From positions 1-64,000 of the forward strand of contig CAYUAP010000002.1 in assembly GCA_964442735.1 (NCBI GenBank): a DNA stretch of 64,000 bases, written 5' to 3'. How positions within the stretch are numbered: position 1 is the first letter of the stretch; the number at the start of each line of letters is the position of its first letter. This document shows positions 18,735-27,634 of this stretch, one piece after another. The stretch is from JAUNBG01 sp964442735. GTDB taxonomy: Bacteria; Planctomycetota; Planctomycetia; Pirellulales; Thermoguttaceae. Both the position numbers and the translations under genes were made by a program. The notes under the pieces are model-generated. The model made no database searches. It saw only the letters and a list, made by a program, of their open reading frames with translations, and had not been told where the DNA came from.

Positions 18735-19943
18735 TCAGTTTTCATCATTGTTTTTGTTATTTTTAAAGGCGTAAAGGGCTTCCTGATTAACGATCTGAAT
18801 AGGAATATTGTTTTGAATGGCGATGGAGGATATTTCTTCATATTCCGGTTTGAATTTCAAGAAATGGCCTTGGAAATTGGCTATTTTTCCGGAAACGGTT
18901 CCCCATGGTGTTTCGACGTTACAGATCTGTCGATCCAGAGTTGTTCTCTGAACTGGATATCGTCGTATGCCAAGAGTTGGAGTTTCCTCGAACAGAATTC
19001 GTTCGATCTTGTCGAGTTGTGATTTTTCGGCGAGAATACTCAATTTAACACCGGGACGTTGTTTCTTCATTTGGATGGAAGTGGTAAAGACCTCTTTAGG
19101 GTTGAGACCGCGAATTTTTTCCTGAACAAATCCGATAATTTCTCCGGAAACATCGTCCAAATTGGTTTCAAGCATCCAGAGTTCTTCCTCTGCTTCGATA
19201 TTATCGTCTTTTATATCGATAGAGCCTTTAATTAGGCGCAGAATATTGGGTTGTTGTTCGAATTCATGAAAACCGGCACCGATTCCAATTTCTTTAATAA
19301 TCATATTGGGGATGGGACCATAGTCTTTGACAAGTACGGCAAGGAAGGCGGCTCCTGTCGGAGTGGTCAGTTCAAAAGGGATATCGGAAGGAGCAATAGG
19401 AATTCCCTTTAGGAGTTCGGCTGTTGCCGGAGCTGGAATGGAACAGAGGCCATGGGCGATTTTAATGGTACCTGTTCCGGTCGGAATGGAAGAAGCCATG
19501 ATTTTATCCGGAGATAAATGGTCGATGGCAGCGGCAATTCCAGAAATATCGGCAATGGAATCCGCAGCTCCTATTTCGTGAAAATGGACTTCCTCCGGAG
19601 TTGTACCATGGACTTTTGCCTCGGCAGTGGCCAGACGCTTAAATATATTAGTGGCAATTTCTTTAGCTCGTGCGGTTAGACTGGAGTCAGAAATCATCTC
19701 TAAAATATGGGAGAGATGCCGATGGACATGTTCCTGTGGGACTTTAACATCGACTTTTGTCGCACGAAAACCGTTTCGTCGTACTTCCTGTCGGGTAATA
19801 TCAAGAGTTGGAACGTTAAAGGAATGAACAACGTCTTCCAACAGAGAAAAAGGAACTCCCAAATCGACAAAAGCTCCTAACAGCATATCACCACTAATCC
19901 CGGAAATGGCATCAATATATAATATTTTTAGTTGTTTCCCCAT
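18735..19943 (-). CDS. larC: LarC, nickel-pincer cofactor biosynthesis protein
   Basis: A 402-aa protein that inserts nickel into the pyridinium-derived pincer cofactor of lactate racemase and related LarA enzymes. Conserved regions are visible: YIDAISGISGDMLLGAF at the N-terminus, EEVHFHEIGAADSIADI, a metal-binding HRHL region, and ETNLDDVSGE opening the C-terminal LarC2 part. Both parts are in one frame, unlike species that need a programmed frameshift. The start at 19943 is preceded by AGAGG; the frame is open 10 codons further. larA, larB and larE are not nearby. Confidence 0.92.
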   Translation of the reverse strand: MGKQLKILYIDAISGISGDMLLGAFVDLGVPFSLLEDVVHSFNVPTLDITRQEVRRNGFRATKVDVKVPQEHVHRHLSHILEMISDSSLTARAKEIATNIFKRLATAEAKVHGTTPEEVHFHEIGAADSIADISGIAAAIDHLSPDKIMASSIPTGTGTIKIAHGLCSIPAPATAELLKGIPIAPSDIPFELTTPTGAAFLAVLVKDYGPIPNMIIKEIGIGAGFHEFEQQPNILRLIKGSIDIKDDNIEAEEELWMLETNLDDVSGEIIGFVQEKIRGLNPKEVFTTSIQMKKQRPGVKLSILAEKSQLDKIERILFEETPTLGIRRYPVQRTTLDRQICNVETPWGTVSGKIANFQGHFLKFKPEYEEISSIAIQNNIPIQIVNQEALYAFKNNKNNDEN

Positions 19944-20321
19944 TTTTTTCCTCTTTTCATTTTGGGTTATCATTTTTTAGATGTAAATTGATTTGTACTT
20001 CAGTTCTCTATTGGATTTATCAAGAGAAACTTGAAATCCCCATCCTGTGTAATATTCATCGATCAAGTTTTACGATAAAAAACATACTCTATTTTTCATT
20101 ACAATTCAACCCTAAAAAAGAGAAAATGGCAAAATCGATAAATTTTTCATGAATCTTAATGTTTTTACGCTTCTTGACAAGAGATATAATAAACATTATA
20201 ATCAGGAGAGCGAAAATATAATAAAGTATAAAAAAGCATAAAAGAGAGAATCCTTTTACCGAAAAAGGATTGAATTTATAGATATACAAAAATTAGTGAC
20301 AGGAAAATAAATTAAGAAAAT

Positions 20322-21881
20322 ATGGTAGCAAAGAATAAAGATACACATAATTGGGATGAATTTGCCCAATCGTTGAATGAACTGGAAGCGAAATTCGAGA
20401 CGGGAGCAAAAACAGAAGTCGATGCGCCTGTCAAAAAAACAAAAGTACGAACTAAAAAGGTGTCTGCCGAAAAACCACAACGTACAACACGTTCGGCAAA
20501 AAAGGATGCTTCCGAAGAATTGGTTCCCAATAATATTCAGCAGGAAAAGTCTGTAGCAGAATCTGACGCGGACGAGATTCCAGTCAAAAAAGTTCGAGTG
20601 AAAAAAGAAAATGTTTCCAAGCCGAAAAAAAAGGTTAAAAAGACCGTAAAAAAGACACGAACAACCAAGACATCCGAAACAACGGAAGGTAAATCCGATT
20701 CGATGTCCGATTTCATGGGATTGTTGGAATCCATTGTCTCCGAAAAGTTACAATCGGAAACCAGTTCATCTGCGGAATTGGATTTACCGTTGGAAACAGA
20801 AGTTCCAACGGATTCCGTATCTCTGGAAGATTTTTTTGCGGACGACGACCAATTGGATATAAATTGGAATGGAAGTCCACGGAAAGAAGAAGTACCGGAA
20901 GTCATTCAAGAACCGGAACCTGTTCTGACAGAAGAAGAGGTTGTGGTCTTTAAAGCTCCAGTTGAAGAAAAATCTTTACCGGAGAAGATGGAAGAAGTTG
21001 GTCAATCCCGAGATCGCAATAGCCACTGGAAAAATAATCGACATGGAAAACGTGATCGCGATGATCGATCACGTAATATACAGACTTCGGAAGAGAGTTC
21101 CACCGAAGTTACTGAACCGGAACCTCCCAAAGTCAAACAGAATACAGGTTCTGCTTGGTGTACATTGCCTCCAGAAGGCGATGAAGGTGATTTCGATTGG
21201 AGTTTAGGACAGATTAATTCCGGAACAAGTGGTGTTAATACCCAACAGTTGGATTTAAATAAAAAAGAGGAAACAAGTACCTCTGATCGTGAAAAATCGA
21301 CCGTTCCCGTTCGAAATGAACGAAGAAATGATCGAAAAAATGAACGAAAAAATGATCGTCTGGACCGGGGTGGTAATGATAAACAACAGAATCGACTTGG
21401 AGATCGACGTGATAATTCACGTGATACACGTCCTGACAATCGAGATAATGCGAATAAAGAAAACCGAAAAGAAGGTCGACCGGAATGTCGCGGTGATGTT
21501 TCCCGGAATCAAAAAGAAGAAAGACGTGGTGAACGAAACGAACCATCCCGGAATAATGAACCATCCCGGAATAATAATGACCGGCGAAATGATCGACGTG
21601 AACCGCGTATGACCGAAACAGGTCAGGGTCGTTTTGAAGAACGTCGAGACAATAAACAGGATTTTCGTGATACTAATCGGGAAAAAGAACCACTTAATAA
21701 TATGGCGGAATCGGCTCCAGTACGAGACGAGGTGAATAAACCAGTAGTTCGAACAGAACAAAATACCATTGTTTCAGAGAAGGCCTATCCGAGTTGGGAC
21801 GATACTATTTCTCAAGTTGTTAAAGATAATTTGGGAAAACATGAACGTCGTAAAGATAACAATCGTAAAAATAAAAAATAA
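20322..21881 (+). CDS. Disordered, highly charged protein (possible RNA-binding)
   Basis: A 519-aa protein with almost no hydrophobic core. The N-terminal part is Lys/Glu-rich (KKTKVRTKKV, KPKKKVKKTVKKT); the central part is acidic (SLEDFFADDDQLDINW). Residues ~330-480 are dense in Arg, Asn, Asp and Glu with repeats such as RNDRKNERKNDR and NEPSRNNEPSRNN. It ends in a short motif (YPSWDDTISQVVKDNLGKHERR region) resembling a C-terminal motif I recall in planctomycete proteins. It sits directly upstream of yajC-secDF. Composition suggests nucleic-acid or ribosome binding; that is inference. The family is unrecognised. Confidence 0.7.
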   Translation: MVAKNKDTHNWDEFAQSLNELEAKFETGAKTEVDAPVKKTKVRTKKVSAEKPQRTTRSAKKDASEELVPNNIQQEKSVAESDADEIPVKKVRVKKENVSKPKKKVKKTVKKTRTTKTSETTEGKSDSMSDFMGLLESIVSEKLQSETSSSAELDLPLETEVPTDSVSLEDFFADDDQLDINWNGSPRKEEVPEVIQEPEPVLTEEEVVVFKAPVEEKSLPEKMEEVGQSRDRNSHWKNNRHGKRDRDDRSRNIQTSEESSTEVTEPEPPKVKQNTGSAWCTLPPEGDEGDFDWSLGQINSGTSGVNTQQLDLNKKEETSTSDREKSTVPVRNERRNDRKNERKNDRLDRGGNDKQQNRLGDRRDNSRDTRPDNRDNANKENRKEGRPECRGDVSRNQKEERRGERNEPSRNNEPSRNNNDRRNDRREPRMTETGQGRFEERRDNKQDFRDTNREKEPLNNMAESAPVRDEVNKPVVRTEQNTIVSEKAYPSWDDTISQVVKDNLGKHERRKDNNRKNKK

Positions 21882-21901
21882 TGATGTATGTTGATATCGA
21901 T

Positions 21902-21928
21902 TGTGAATCATTCCAGGAATGATTCACA
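21902..21928. promoter_or_regulatory. Perfect 13-bp inverted repeat upstream of yajC
   Basis: TGTGAATCATTCC and GGAATGATTCACA flank a single A. No T-tract follows on either strand, so it is not a typical intrinsic terminator. It lies 20 bp after the stop of the disordered protein and 44 bp before the yajC start. It could be an operator, or an RNA hairpin separating the two genes. Confidence 0.5.
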
Positions 21929-21972
21929 GGGGCCGGTATTTAACCGTAGTTTAGTAAAAGTTAGGAATATTA

Positions 21973-22344
21973 ATGGATTTGATGTCGCTATCCCAATTCT
22001 GTTTCGCGCAAACGCCGGCACCAGCCGCACCTTCGACAGAACAGACGATTTTTCAGTTGATTATATTTGGTTTTCTGGGACTCCTTGTCCTGTACTTCAT
22101 TATTATTTTGCCAAAAAGAAGTCAGGCAAAACAAGAGCAAAATACGAAGAAGATGATCGACTCGCTGAAAAAGAACGATAAAGTAATGACTACAAGTGGA
22201 ATGATAGGAACTGTCCACTCAATTGATAAAGAGCAAAACGAAATTATATTGAAGGTTGATGATTCAACTAATACAAAAATAAAGTTTTCGCTTGGCGCTA
22301 TCTATTTTGTTTATCAAGACAAAAAGGAAGAACAAAATAAATAA
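21973..22344 (+). CDS. yajC: YajC, preprotein translocase accessory subunit
   Basis: A 123-aa single-span membrane protein that associates with SecDF. One membrane helix (residues ~27-47, IIFGFLGLLVLYFIIILPKR) precedes a small cytoplasmic domain with MIDSLKKNDKVMTTSGMIGTV and IDKEQNEIILKVDD, the conserved YajC block. The N-terminus carries a Pro/Ala-rich stretch. It lies 27 bp upstream of secDF, the usual order, so they are co-transcribed. Confidence 0.95.
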   Translation: MDLMSLSQFCFAQTPAPAAPSTEQTIFQLIIFGFLGLLVLYFIIILPKRSQAKQEQNTKKMIDSLKKNDKVMTTSGMIGTVHSIDKEQNEIILKVDDSTNTKIKFSLGAIYFVYQDKKEEQNK

Positions 22345-22371
22345 TTTTGTTAAATTGGAAGATTTTTAAAG

Positions 22372-25300
22372 ATGAAATGTTTAGTAAAGAATTTGTTGCT
22401 CGTCGGTTTAATTGCCCTGGCGGTAAACATGATGTTTCCAGGGGGTATAACAACGACGTTTGGGGAAGATAAAGGAACTGTCCCGGCAGTAAAAGTTCCT
22501 GAAACACCAAAACAAACAAAACCAGCAGAAACTCCTGCGGTGAAACCTGCGGAAGCAAAACCGGCGGAAACTCCTGCGGCCAAACCTGCGGAAGCGAAAC
22601 CGGCAGAAACTCCAGCGGCCAAACCTGCGGAAGCAAAACCGGCAGAAACTCCGGCGGCCAAACCTGCGGAAGCAAAACCAGCGGAAACTCCGGCGGCCAA
22701 ACCTGCGGAAACAAAACCAGCGGAAACTCCGGCAGCGAAGCCTGCGGAAGCAAAACCAGCGGAAACTCCGGCAGCGAAGCCTGCGGAAGCAAAACCGGCA
22801 GAAACTCCGGCGGCCAAACCTGCGGAAGCCAAACCTGCAGAAACACCAACAACGAAACCAGCAGACAATAAAGATATTGATTCTTCTGCATCAGCAAAAA
22901 CAGATGGTGCAAGTGGTGATATTAATTCGAACGTTGTGGTTACATCTCCTGTAAAAACAGAAGAGATTCAGAAGTCGAAGAATTCCTATACAAATGTAAT
23001 ACTGGCAATTTTGATATTGCTGTTTTCATTTGGTATTGGTAAATTAATTGCAAAAGCGTGTAGAATGCCGGAAAAACAGTCTACCTACACGATTATTTTA
23101 TTCTGCTTTATCGGTTCGTTACTTTCAACGATACTTGGTATAGCCTATCATCGTTTGAATCTTGGTATCGACCTTCGCGGTGGATCAATTTTGGTTTATA
23201 GTGTAACCAATAACGAAACAGCGGAAGCCGGGAAAACCGATGCCACAAAAACAATTACGAACGAGCAGATGGGGCAATTAAAGTCGGCATTGGCACGACG
23301 AATTAACCCGACCGGAGTTCGTGAAATTTCGATTCAGGAATTAGGAAATAACTCGGAAGTAAAAATAACGATTCCTGAGGCAGATGATGCTGAAGTCGCA
23401 CGATTACAGCGAATTATTAGTTCTTCCGGTCAGTTAAAATTTAGAATTCTAGCCTCGACTTCTGTTCCGGAAGAGAGTGAATTGATCGAACTGGCAAAGA
23501 AGAATATTGATAGTTGGAATGTCATTCTTCCCAAGCCAGCAGGTAAAGATGGTATTATATTAGGTGGTACATGGGTTCCGGTTGATCCTACACAAATGGA
23601 TTCTGTGGCATATCCGGACCTTGTATTACGAGAATCCAGGCTTAAAGTAACGGATCCGGATGCCCCGAAACCGACAACAGATGTCCTTGTTCTTGACTTG
23701 ACTCCGTTATACGATGTCGGTGGTCGTGATATGGCCCAAAAATCGGAAGGGGTTGGCGAGCATGGCGAGCCTTGTATTCATTTTGGAATGACGTCTCAAG
23801 GGGCTGTTCGTTTACAGCACTTGACCGAGCGATACAAAGCGGGAGCAGATCGCGCTCGTGGTCGTCAAATGGGTATTGTCATGAACGATTTCCTCTATTC
23901 AGCACCGGCGATTAATGATACGATCAGTCGATCCGGAGTTATTACATTCGGTCGTGACTTGAGTGCTAATGATCGAACCCGTATTCAGAAGGAAGTTCGT
24001 GATCTGATTCAGGTTTTAAATGCTGGAAGTCTACCGGCAAAATTATCGGATCTGCCAGTATCGAGTATGGTTACCGGACCAACATTGGGAGCCGATACGA
24101 TTCAAAAGGGTAAAAACTCCATTATTTGGGGTGGTGCTCTTGTTCTGTTGTTTATGATAGCCTATTACGGATTCGGGGGCGTTGTTGCCAGTTTCGCGGT
24201 TATTTTGAACCTGCTTTTAATTATGGCTTGTATGTTGGGAATGCGTGCCGCGTTTACCCTTCCTGGTCTGGCCGGTTTGGCACTGACTGTTGGTATGGCC
24301 GTCGACGCAAACATTCTGATCTTCGAACGTATAAAAGAGGAAATTAATAATGGCGCTACTGTTCGTATGGCAGTTCGAAACGGATTCCAACGAGCATTTT
24401 CCGCTATTGTCGACTCCAACGTCACCACTATGTTGACGGCAGTTATTCTGTATGCGGTTGGAACGGAGCAGATTAAAGGTTTTGCCGTTACCCTGTTCCT
24501 CGGGGTTGGATTCAGTCTGTTTACCGCAACCTATGTTTCGAGGACAATCTTCGAAACAGCGGAAAAAATGGGTTTCATTGGAAAACGATGTGTCTACCCT
24601 ATTTTGCCGGGACTAAAACCGATATCCAAGACGAATTTCAATTTTATGGGCCAGAGAATACTTGTTTTCAGAATTGCAATTATTCTGGTAGTTATTGGTT
24701 TGTTGGCGGTCATTATTCGTGGAAAAGGTATTTTCGATATTGACTTCGTTGGTGGTGTAGAAATTCAAACAGTATTTAAAGAACCACAAAAGATTTCGGA
24801 TATTCGAGCCAAACTGAAAGAGCTTCCGGATCTGTCTGTCAGTAATTTAACACTATCGAAGGACCGCTATGGTAATCCAGTACAGAACGATACATTCTTT
24901 ACGATTTGTACTTCATGTCCTCCGAATAAATCGGCCGATGAATATCGTGTTGAAGTGGAAGGCATTTTAAAGAATGCGTTTGGAGAAGCCTTGCGTCACT
25001 ATACCTTAACATCAAGTATTTCCGGAACGGAAGAAGTTCCGATACCGGGATCTGACGGGAAGAAGGAGACGCATATCCTTGCAACTGTTTCGATGGAACC
25101 TCCGATGAGCGGAGCCGTTATAGAAGGTTTTATTTCAGATGAAAAAGACAAAATTCTTCAGGAAAAAGGTCTTGATGCATCAGAAATTGAGAAATTTACG
25201 ATTCACGCAACGAATTTGGAAGCCATCGAAGAAAATAAAGATGCTCCGTTTAGTGAATGGAAGATAATCATGAACACGTCGGATAAAGCGTTGGCAGAGA

Positions 25301-25956
25301 CAATTCTCAAGGCGACGGAAGTTCAGGTTAATGAAAAGCAGACCTTCGAAGCTTCCAATACGATAGGAAGTTCTGTAGCTGGTTATGCGCGAACACAGGG
25401 ATTACTGGCCTTGTTGGGAAGTTTGGTTTGTATTATCCTTTATATTTGGGTACGTTTTACCAAACTTCAATTTGGTCTTTCATCGGTTATTGCTTTGGTC
25501 TTCAATGTTTTAATTGCCCTTGGAGCCATAGCGATTAGTGCTTGGTTTGCTCCCTTTATGGGATTTGCCGGGATCAGTGAATTCAAGATCGGATTGCCAA
25601 CCGTTGCCGCTTTCCTGACGATCATTGGTTATTCATTGAACGATACGATCGTTTTGTTCGATAGAATTCGAGAAGTCTATGGAAAGAGTTCTCGTTTAAC
25701 GGAAGAAATCGTCAACAAGAGCATCAATCAGACATTAAGTCGAACGGTTTTGACCTCTGTTACGACCTTCTTTGTCGCGGTTGTTCTTTATTTCTTCGGT
25801 GGAGCAAGTATTCATACCTTCTCCTTTACCATGTGTTTAGGTATTGTTTTTGGTACCTTGGGAACGATATTTATAGCGTCGTCGTCACTTCTGTGGTTGA
25901 TGAATGTCGATATGAAAAAATCGCAAGGCAATTCAACGCCTAAAAGTAGTAAATAG
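22372..25956 (+). CDS. secDF: SecDF fusion, protein translocase subunit
   Basis: A 1194-aa membrane protein that uses proton flow to assist export through SecYEG. It has an N-terminal hydrophobic segment (residues 5-25), a Pro/Ala/Glu/Lys repeat region (51-167) and a membrane helix (~208-228). The SecD part follows, with LGIDLRGGS near 263 and its membrane block at ~575-720 (TVGMAVDANILIFERIKEE). The SecF part starts near 775, with FDIDFVGGVE and a second block with YSLNDTIVLFDRIRE. Fusion of SecD and SecF is common in this phylum. The repeat-rich insertion ahead of SecD is unusual. Confidence 0.96.
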   Translation: MKCLVKNLLLVGLIALAVNMMFPGGITTTFGEDKGTVPAVKVPETPKQTKPAETPAVKPAEAKPAETPAAKPAEAKPAETPAAKPAEAKPAETPAAKPAEAKPAETPAAKPAETKPAETPAAKPAEAKPAETPAAKPAEAKPAETPAAKPAEAKPAETPTTKPADNKDIDSSASAKTDGASGDINSNVVVTSPVKTEEIQKSKNSYTNVILAILILLFSFGIGKLIAKACRMPEKQSTYTIILFCFIGSLLSTILGIAYHRLNLGIDLRGGSILVYSVTNNETAEAGKTDATKTITNEQMGQLKSALARRINPTGVREISIQELGNNSEVKITIPEADDAEVARLQRIISSSGQLKFRILASTSVPEESELIELAKKNIDSWNVILPKPAGKDGIILGGTWVPVDPTQMDSVAYPDLVLRESRLKVTDPDAPKPTTDVLVLDLTPLYDVGGRDMAQKSEGVGEHGEPCIHFGMTSQGAVRLQHLTERYKAGADRARGRQMGIVMNDFLYSAPAINDTISRSGVITFGRDLSANDRTRIQKEVRDLIQVLNAGSLPAKLSDLPVSSMVTGPTLGADTIQKGKNSIIWGGALVLLFMIAYYGFGGVVASFAVILNLLLIMACMLGMRAAFTLPGLAGLALTVGMAVDANILIFERIKEEINNGATVRMAVRNGFQRAFSAIVDSNVTTMLTAVILYAVGTEQIKGFAVTLFLGVGFSLFTATYVSRTIFETAEKMGFIGKRCVYPILPGLKPISKTNFNFMGQRILVFRIAIILVVIGLLAVIIRGKGIFDIDFVGGVEIQTVFKEPQKISDIRAKLKELPDLSVSNLTLSKDRYGNPVQNDTFFTICTSCPPNKSADEYRVEVEGILKNAFGEALRHYTLTSSISGTEEVPIPGSDGKKETHILATVSMEPPMSGAVIEGFISDEKDKILQEKGLDASEIEKFTIHATNLEAIEENKDAPFSEWKIIMNTSDKALAETILKATEVQVNEKQTFEASNTIGSSVAGYARTQGLLALLGSLVCIILYIWVRFTKLQFGLSSVIALVFNVLIALGAIAISAWFAPFMGFAGISEFKIGLPTVAAFLTIIGYSLNDTIVLFDRIREVYGKSSRLTEEIVNKSINQTLSRTVLTSVTTFFVAVVLYFFGGASIHTFSFTMCLGIVFGTLGTIFIASSSLLWLMNVDMKKSQGNSTPKSSK
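22522..22872 (+). repeat. In-frame 39-bp repeat in secDF
   Basis: Nine copies of a 39-bp unit encoding PAETPAAKPAEAK, with slight changes in the first, fifth and last copy. The frame is preserved, so copy-number change would alter only linker length. Reverse-strand open frames over this region are artefacts of the repeat. Confidence 0.95.
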
Positions 25957-25979
25957 GTAAAGAATAATGCCTTTATGAC

Positions 25980-26030
25980 AGGACCGCTCAGATTTTATAG
26001 TGATATTGATTTGAACGGTCCTTCGTTTTT
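25980..26030 (+). terminator. Probable terminator after secDF
   Basis: AGGACCG pairs with CGGTCCT (extended by TCA/TGA across a mismatch) around a long AT-rich loop, followed by TCGTTTTT. 24 bp after the secDF stop codon. Confidence 0.6.
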
Positions 26031-26062
26031 ATTTATACAGTAGATATAGAGGAGAAGAGAGA

Positions 26063-27634
26063 ATGGCCGATACGATTCCTCTTTATTGGATAAACGCGGA
26101 AAGTACGATTCCGTTTTTGCTGGAACAAATTAATATTAGTATAAAGAAGCCGATGAAGCCGCCAATGTCGGCCCCCAGTCGTTCTGAACCGCGAGAAATA
26201 GTACTGCCACAGGAGGAGAAGGCATTTCCACCGCCACGAAAAGGTTTTTTTCGACGTCTTTTCTCAATATTTGGTGGTCGTGATCCGTTGGAAATGTGTG
26301 ATCCACGTTTTTTGGATCCCTATGCCACCTACAAGGAGTATAACGAGCATCAGCAACGACGAGAGCGGGAAGAGCAGTATTTTCTTTTTTCACAGATCAA
26401 GCCGGTTGGAGATTATGTCCGACTGAAGGAAATAATTCCTTCTATTGATTTATTGGCTGCGACATTTTATCCGGAAGAACTTCTCAATGAACTGGAACAG
26501 TATTCGATGGTTGAGGATGTCGTTGAAAGAACGGAAACATCTCTGACCATTCATCTCCACAGTGATTATTGGTCTATTATATATCCACAGGAGTTGGATG
26601 GTATCACATTGCGAATATTTACAGTTAAGGAAAATATGTTTGGTGCCGCCATGGTCTGGTACAATTCCTCGGAGGAGTATCGATCCTATCTTCAAAAGAA
26701 GGCGGAGGAAAGTGGATATCGATTTGATTTCACCGGATTTTATCAAGGCGAACGTGAAATGAATGTAACAACGGAACGCGAGTTGTTTCGATATCTAAAA
26801 CTGCCAATGACTCCGGCGGAACTACGTGATCCCACCATGAATTCCTATTGGACGAAGCCTCGTTCCGTCTTGATAAAGCAAGAGGAACTTCAAGGTGATT
26901 TACATCTTCACAGTACTTGGTCGGATGGTGTATCTTCTATCGATGAAATTGTTGAATTATCGATGCTTCAAGGCTTGAAATATATTGCGGTAACCGATCA
27001 TTCCAAGAATGTAAAAGTTGCTGGAGGGATGGATGAGAATAAAATCCTTCAGTATTGGCATCAAGTGGATCAGATCAATCAGCGGCTGGCTATGAATAAC
27101 CGTGATTTTCGTGTTCTCAAAGGGGTCGAAATGGATATACTGGTAGAAGGTGGTCTGGATTTTTCGGAGGAGATTCTGAAAAAGGCCGATTGGGTTATAG
27201 CCAGTATGCACTATGGACTGGATCAACCGCGAGAAATGATACATCGACGGTTTATGGACGCCATGGAATGTCCCTATGTTTCCGTTATAGGACATCCGAC
27301 CAATCGTCTTTTGAATATTATGGATGGTGTTGATTTGGACCCGGATTTTCTATTTCAAAAGGCGGCGCAATATGGTAAATATCTGGAATTGAATTCGCAG
27401 CCGAAACGGCTGGATCTTTGTTCGTTTTATTGTCATAAAGCGAAGGAGTACGGTGTGAAGTTGGTTATCAGTACCGATTCCCATTTACCGGAACAATTGT
27501 CCTATTTGAAGTTTGGGATAAATATAGCACGTGCCGCAGGCCTTCAGAAGGAAGATGTTATCAATACGAATTCCTGGAAAAAAATCCTTCAAGAGAGAAA
27601 ACAAAATATCATGAAATCAAGGGGACAGCAGTGA
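26063..27634 (+). CDS. PHP-domain phosphoesterase derived from DNA polymerase X, palm domain degenerate
   Basis: A 523-aa protein. The PHP domain (~278-510) is intact: GDLHLHSTWSDG, AVTDHS, GVEMDI, ASMHYG, GHPTNR and STDSH. The part before it (~115-270) aligns by eye with the palm and thumb of bacterial PolX: VGDYVRLKE for GSLRRARE, SIDLL for DLDYI, FGAAMVWYNSSEEY for TTLHHFTGSKDH, and LPMTPAELRD for LPLIPPEIRE. Two of three catalytic aspartates are gone (S127 and T182 stand in their place; D129 remains). The N-terminal helix-hairpin-helix domain is replaced by a Pro- and Arg-rich stretch. DNA synthesis is therefore unlikely, while phosphoesterase activity is plausible. RBS GAGGAGAAGAGAG; its TGA overlaps the next gene's GTG. 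Confidence 0.85.
   Translation: MADTIPLYWINAESTIPFLLEQINISIKKPMKPPMSAPSRSEPREIVLPQEEKAFPPPRKGFFRRLFSIFGGRDPLEMCDPRFLDPYATYKEYNEHQQRREREEQYFLFSQIKPVGDYVRLKEIIPSIDLLAATFYPEELLNELEQYSMVEDVVERTETSLTIHLHSDYWSIIYPQELDGITLRIFTVKENMFGAAMVWYNSSEEYRSYLQKKAEESGYRFDFTGFYQGEREMNVTTERELFRYLKLPMTPAELRDPTMNSYWTKPRSVLIKQEELQGDLHLHSTWSDGVSSIDEIVELSMLQGLKYIAVTDHSKNVKVAGGMDENKILQYWHQVDQINQRLAMNNRDFRVLKGVEMDILVEGGLDFSEEILKKADWVIASMHYGLDQPREMIHRRFMDAMECPYVSVIGHPTNRLLNIMDGVDLDPDFLFQKAAQYGKYLELNSQPKRLDLCSFYCHKAKEYGVKLVISTDSHLPEQLSYLKFGINIARAAGLQKEDVINTNSWKKILQERKQNIMKSRGQQ

Noticed and set aside
22350..22868. Long minus-strand open frame (Gly/Ala/Ser-rich) over secDF
   Set aside because: A by-product of the 39-bp repeat in secDF, which is open on several frames; no ribosome-binding site and composition mirrors the coding strand.
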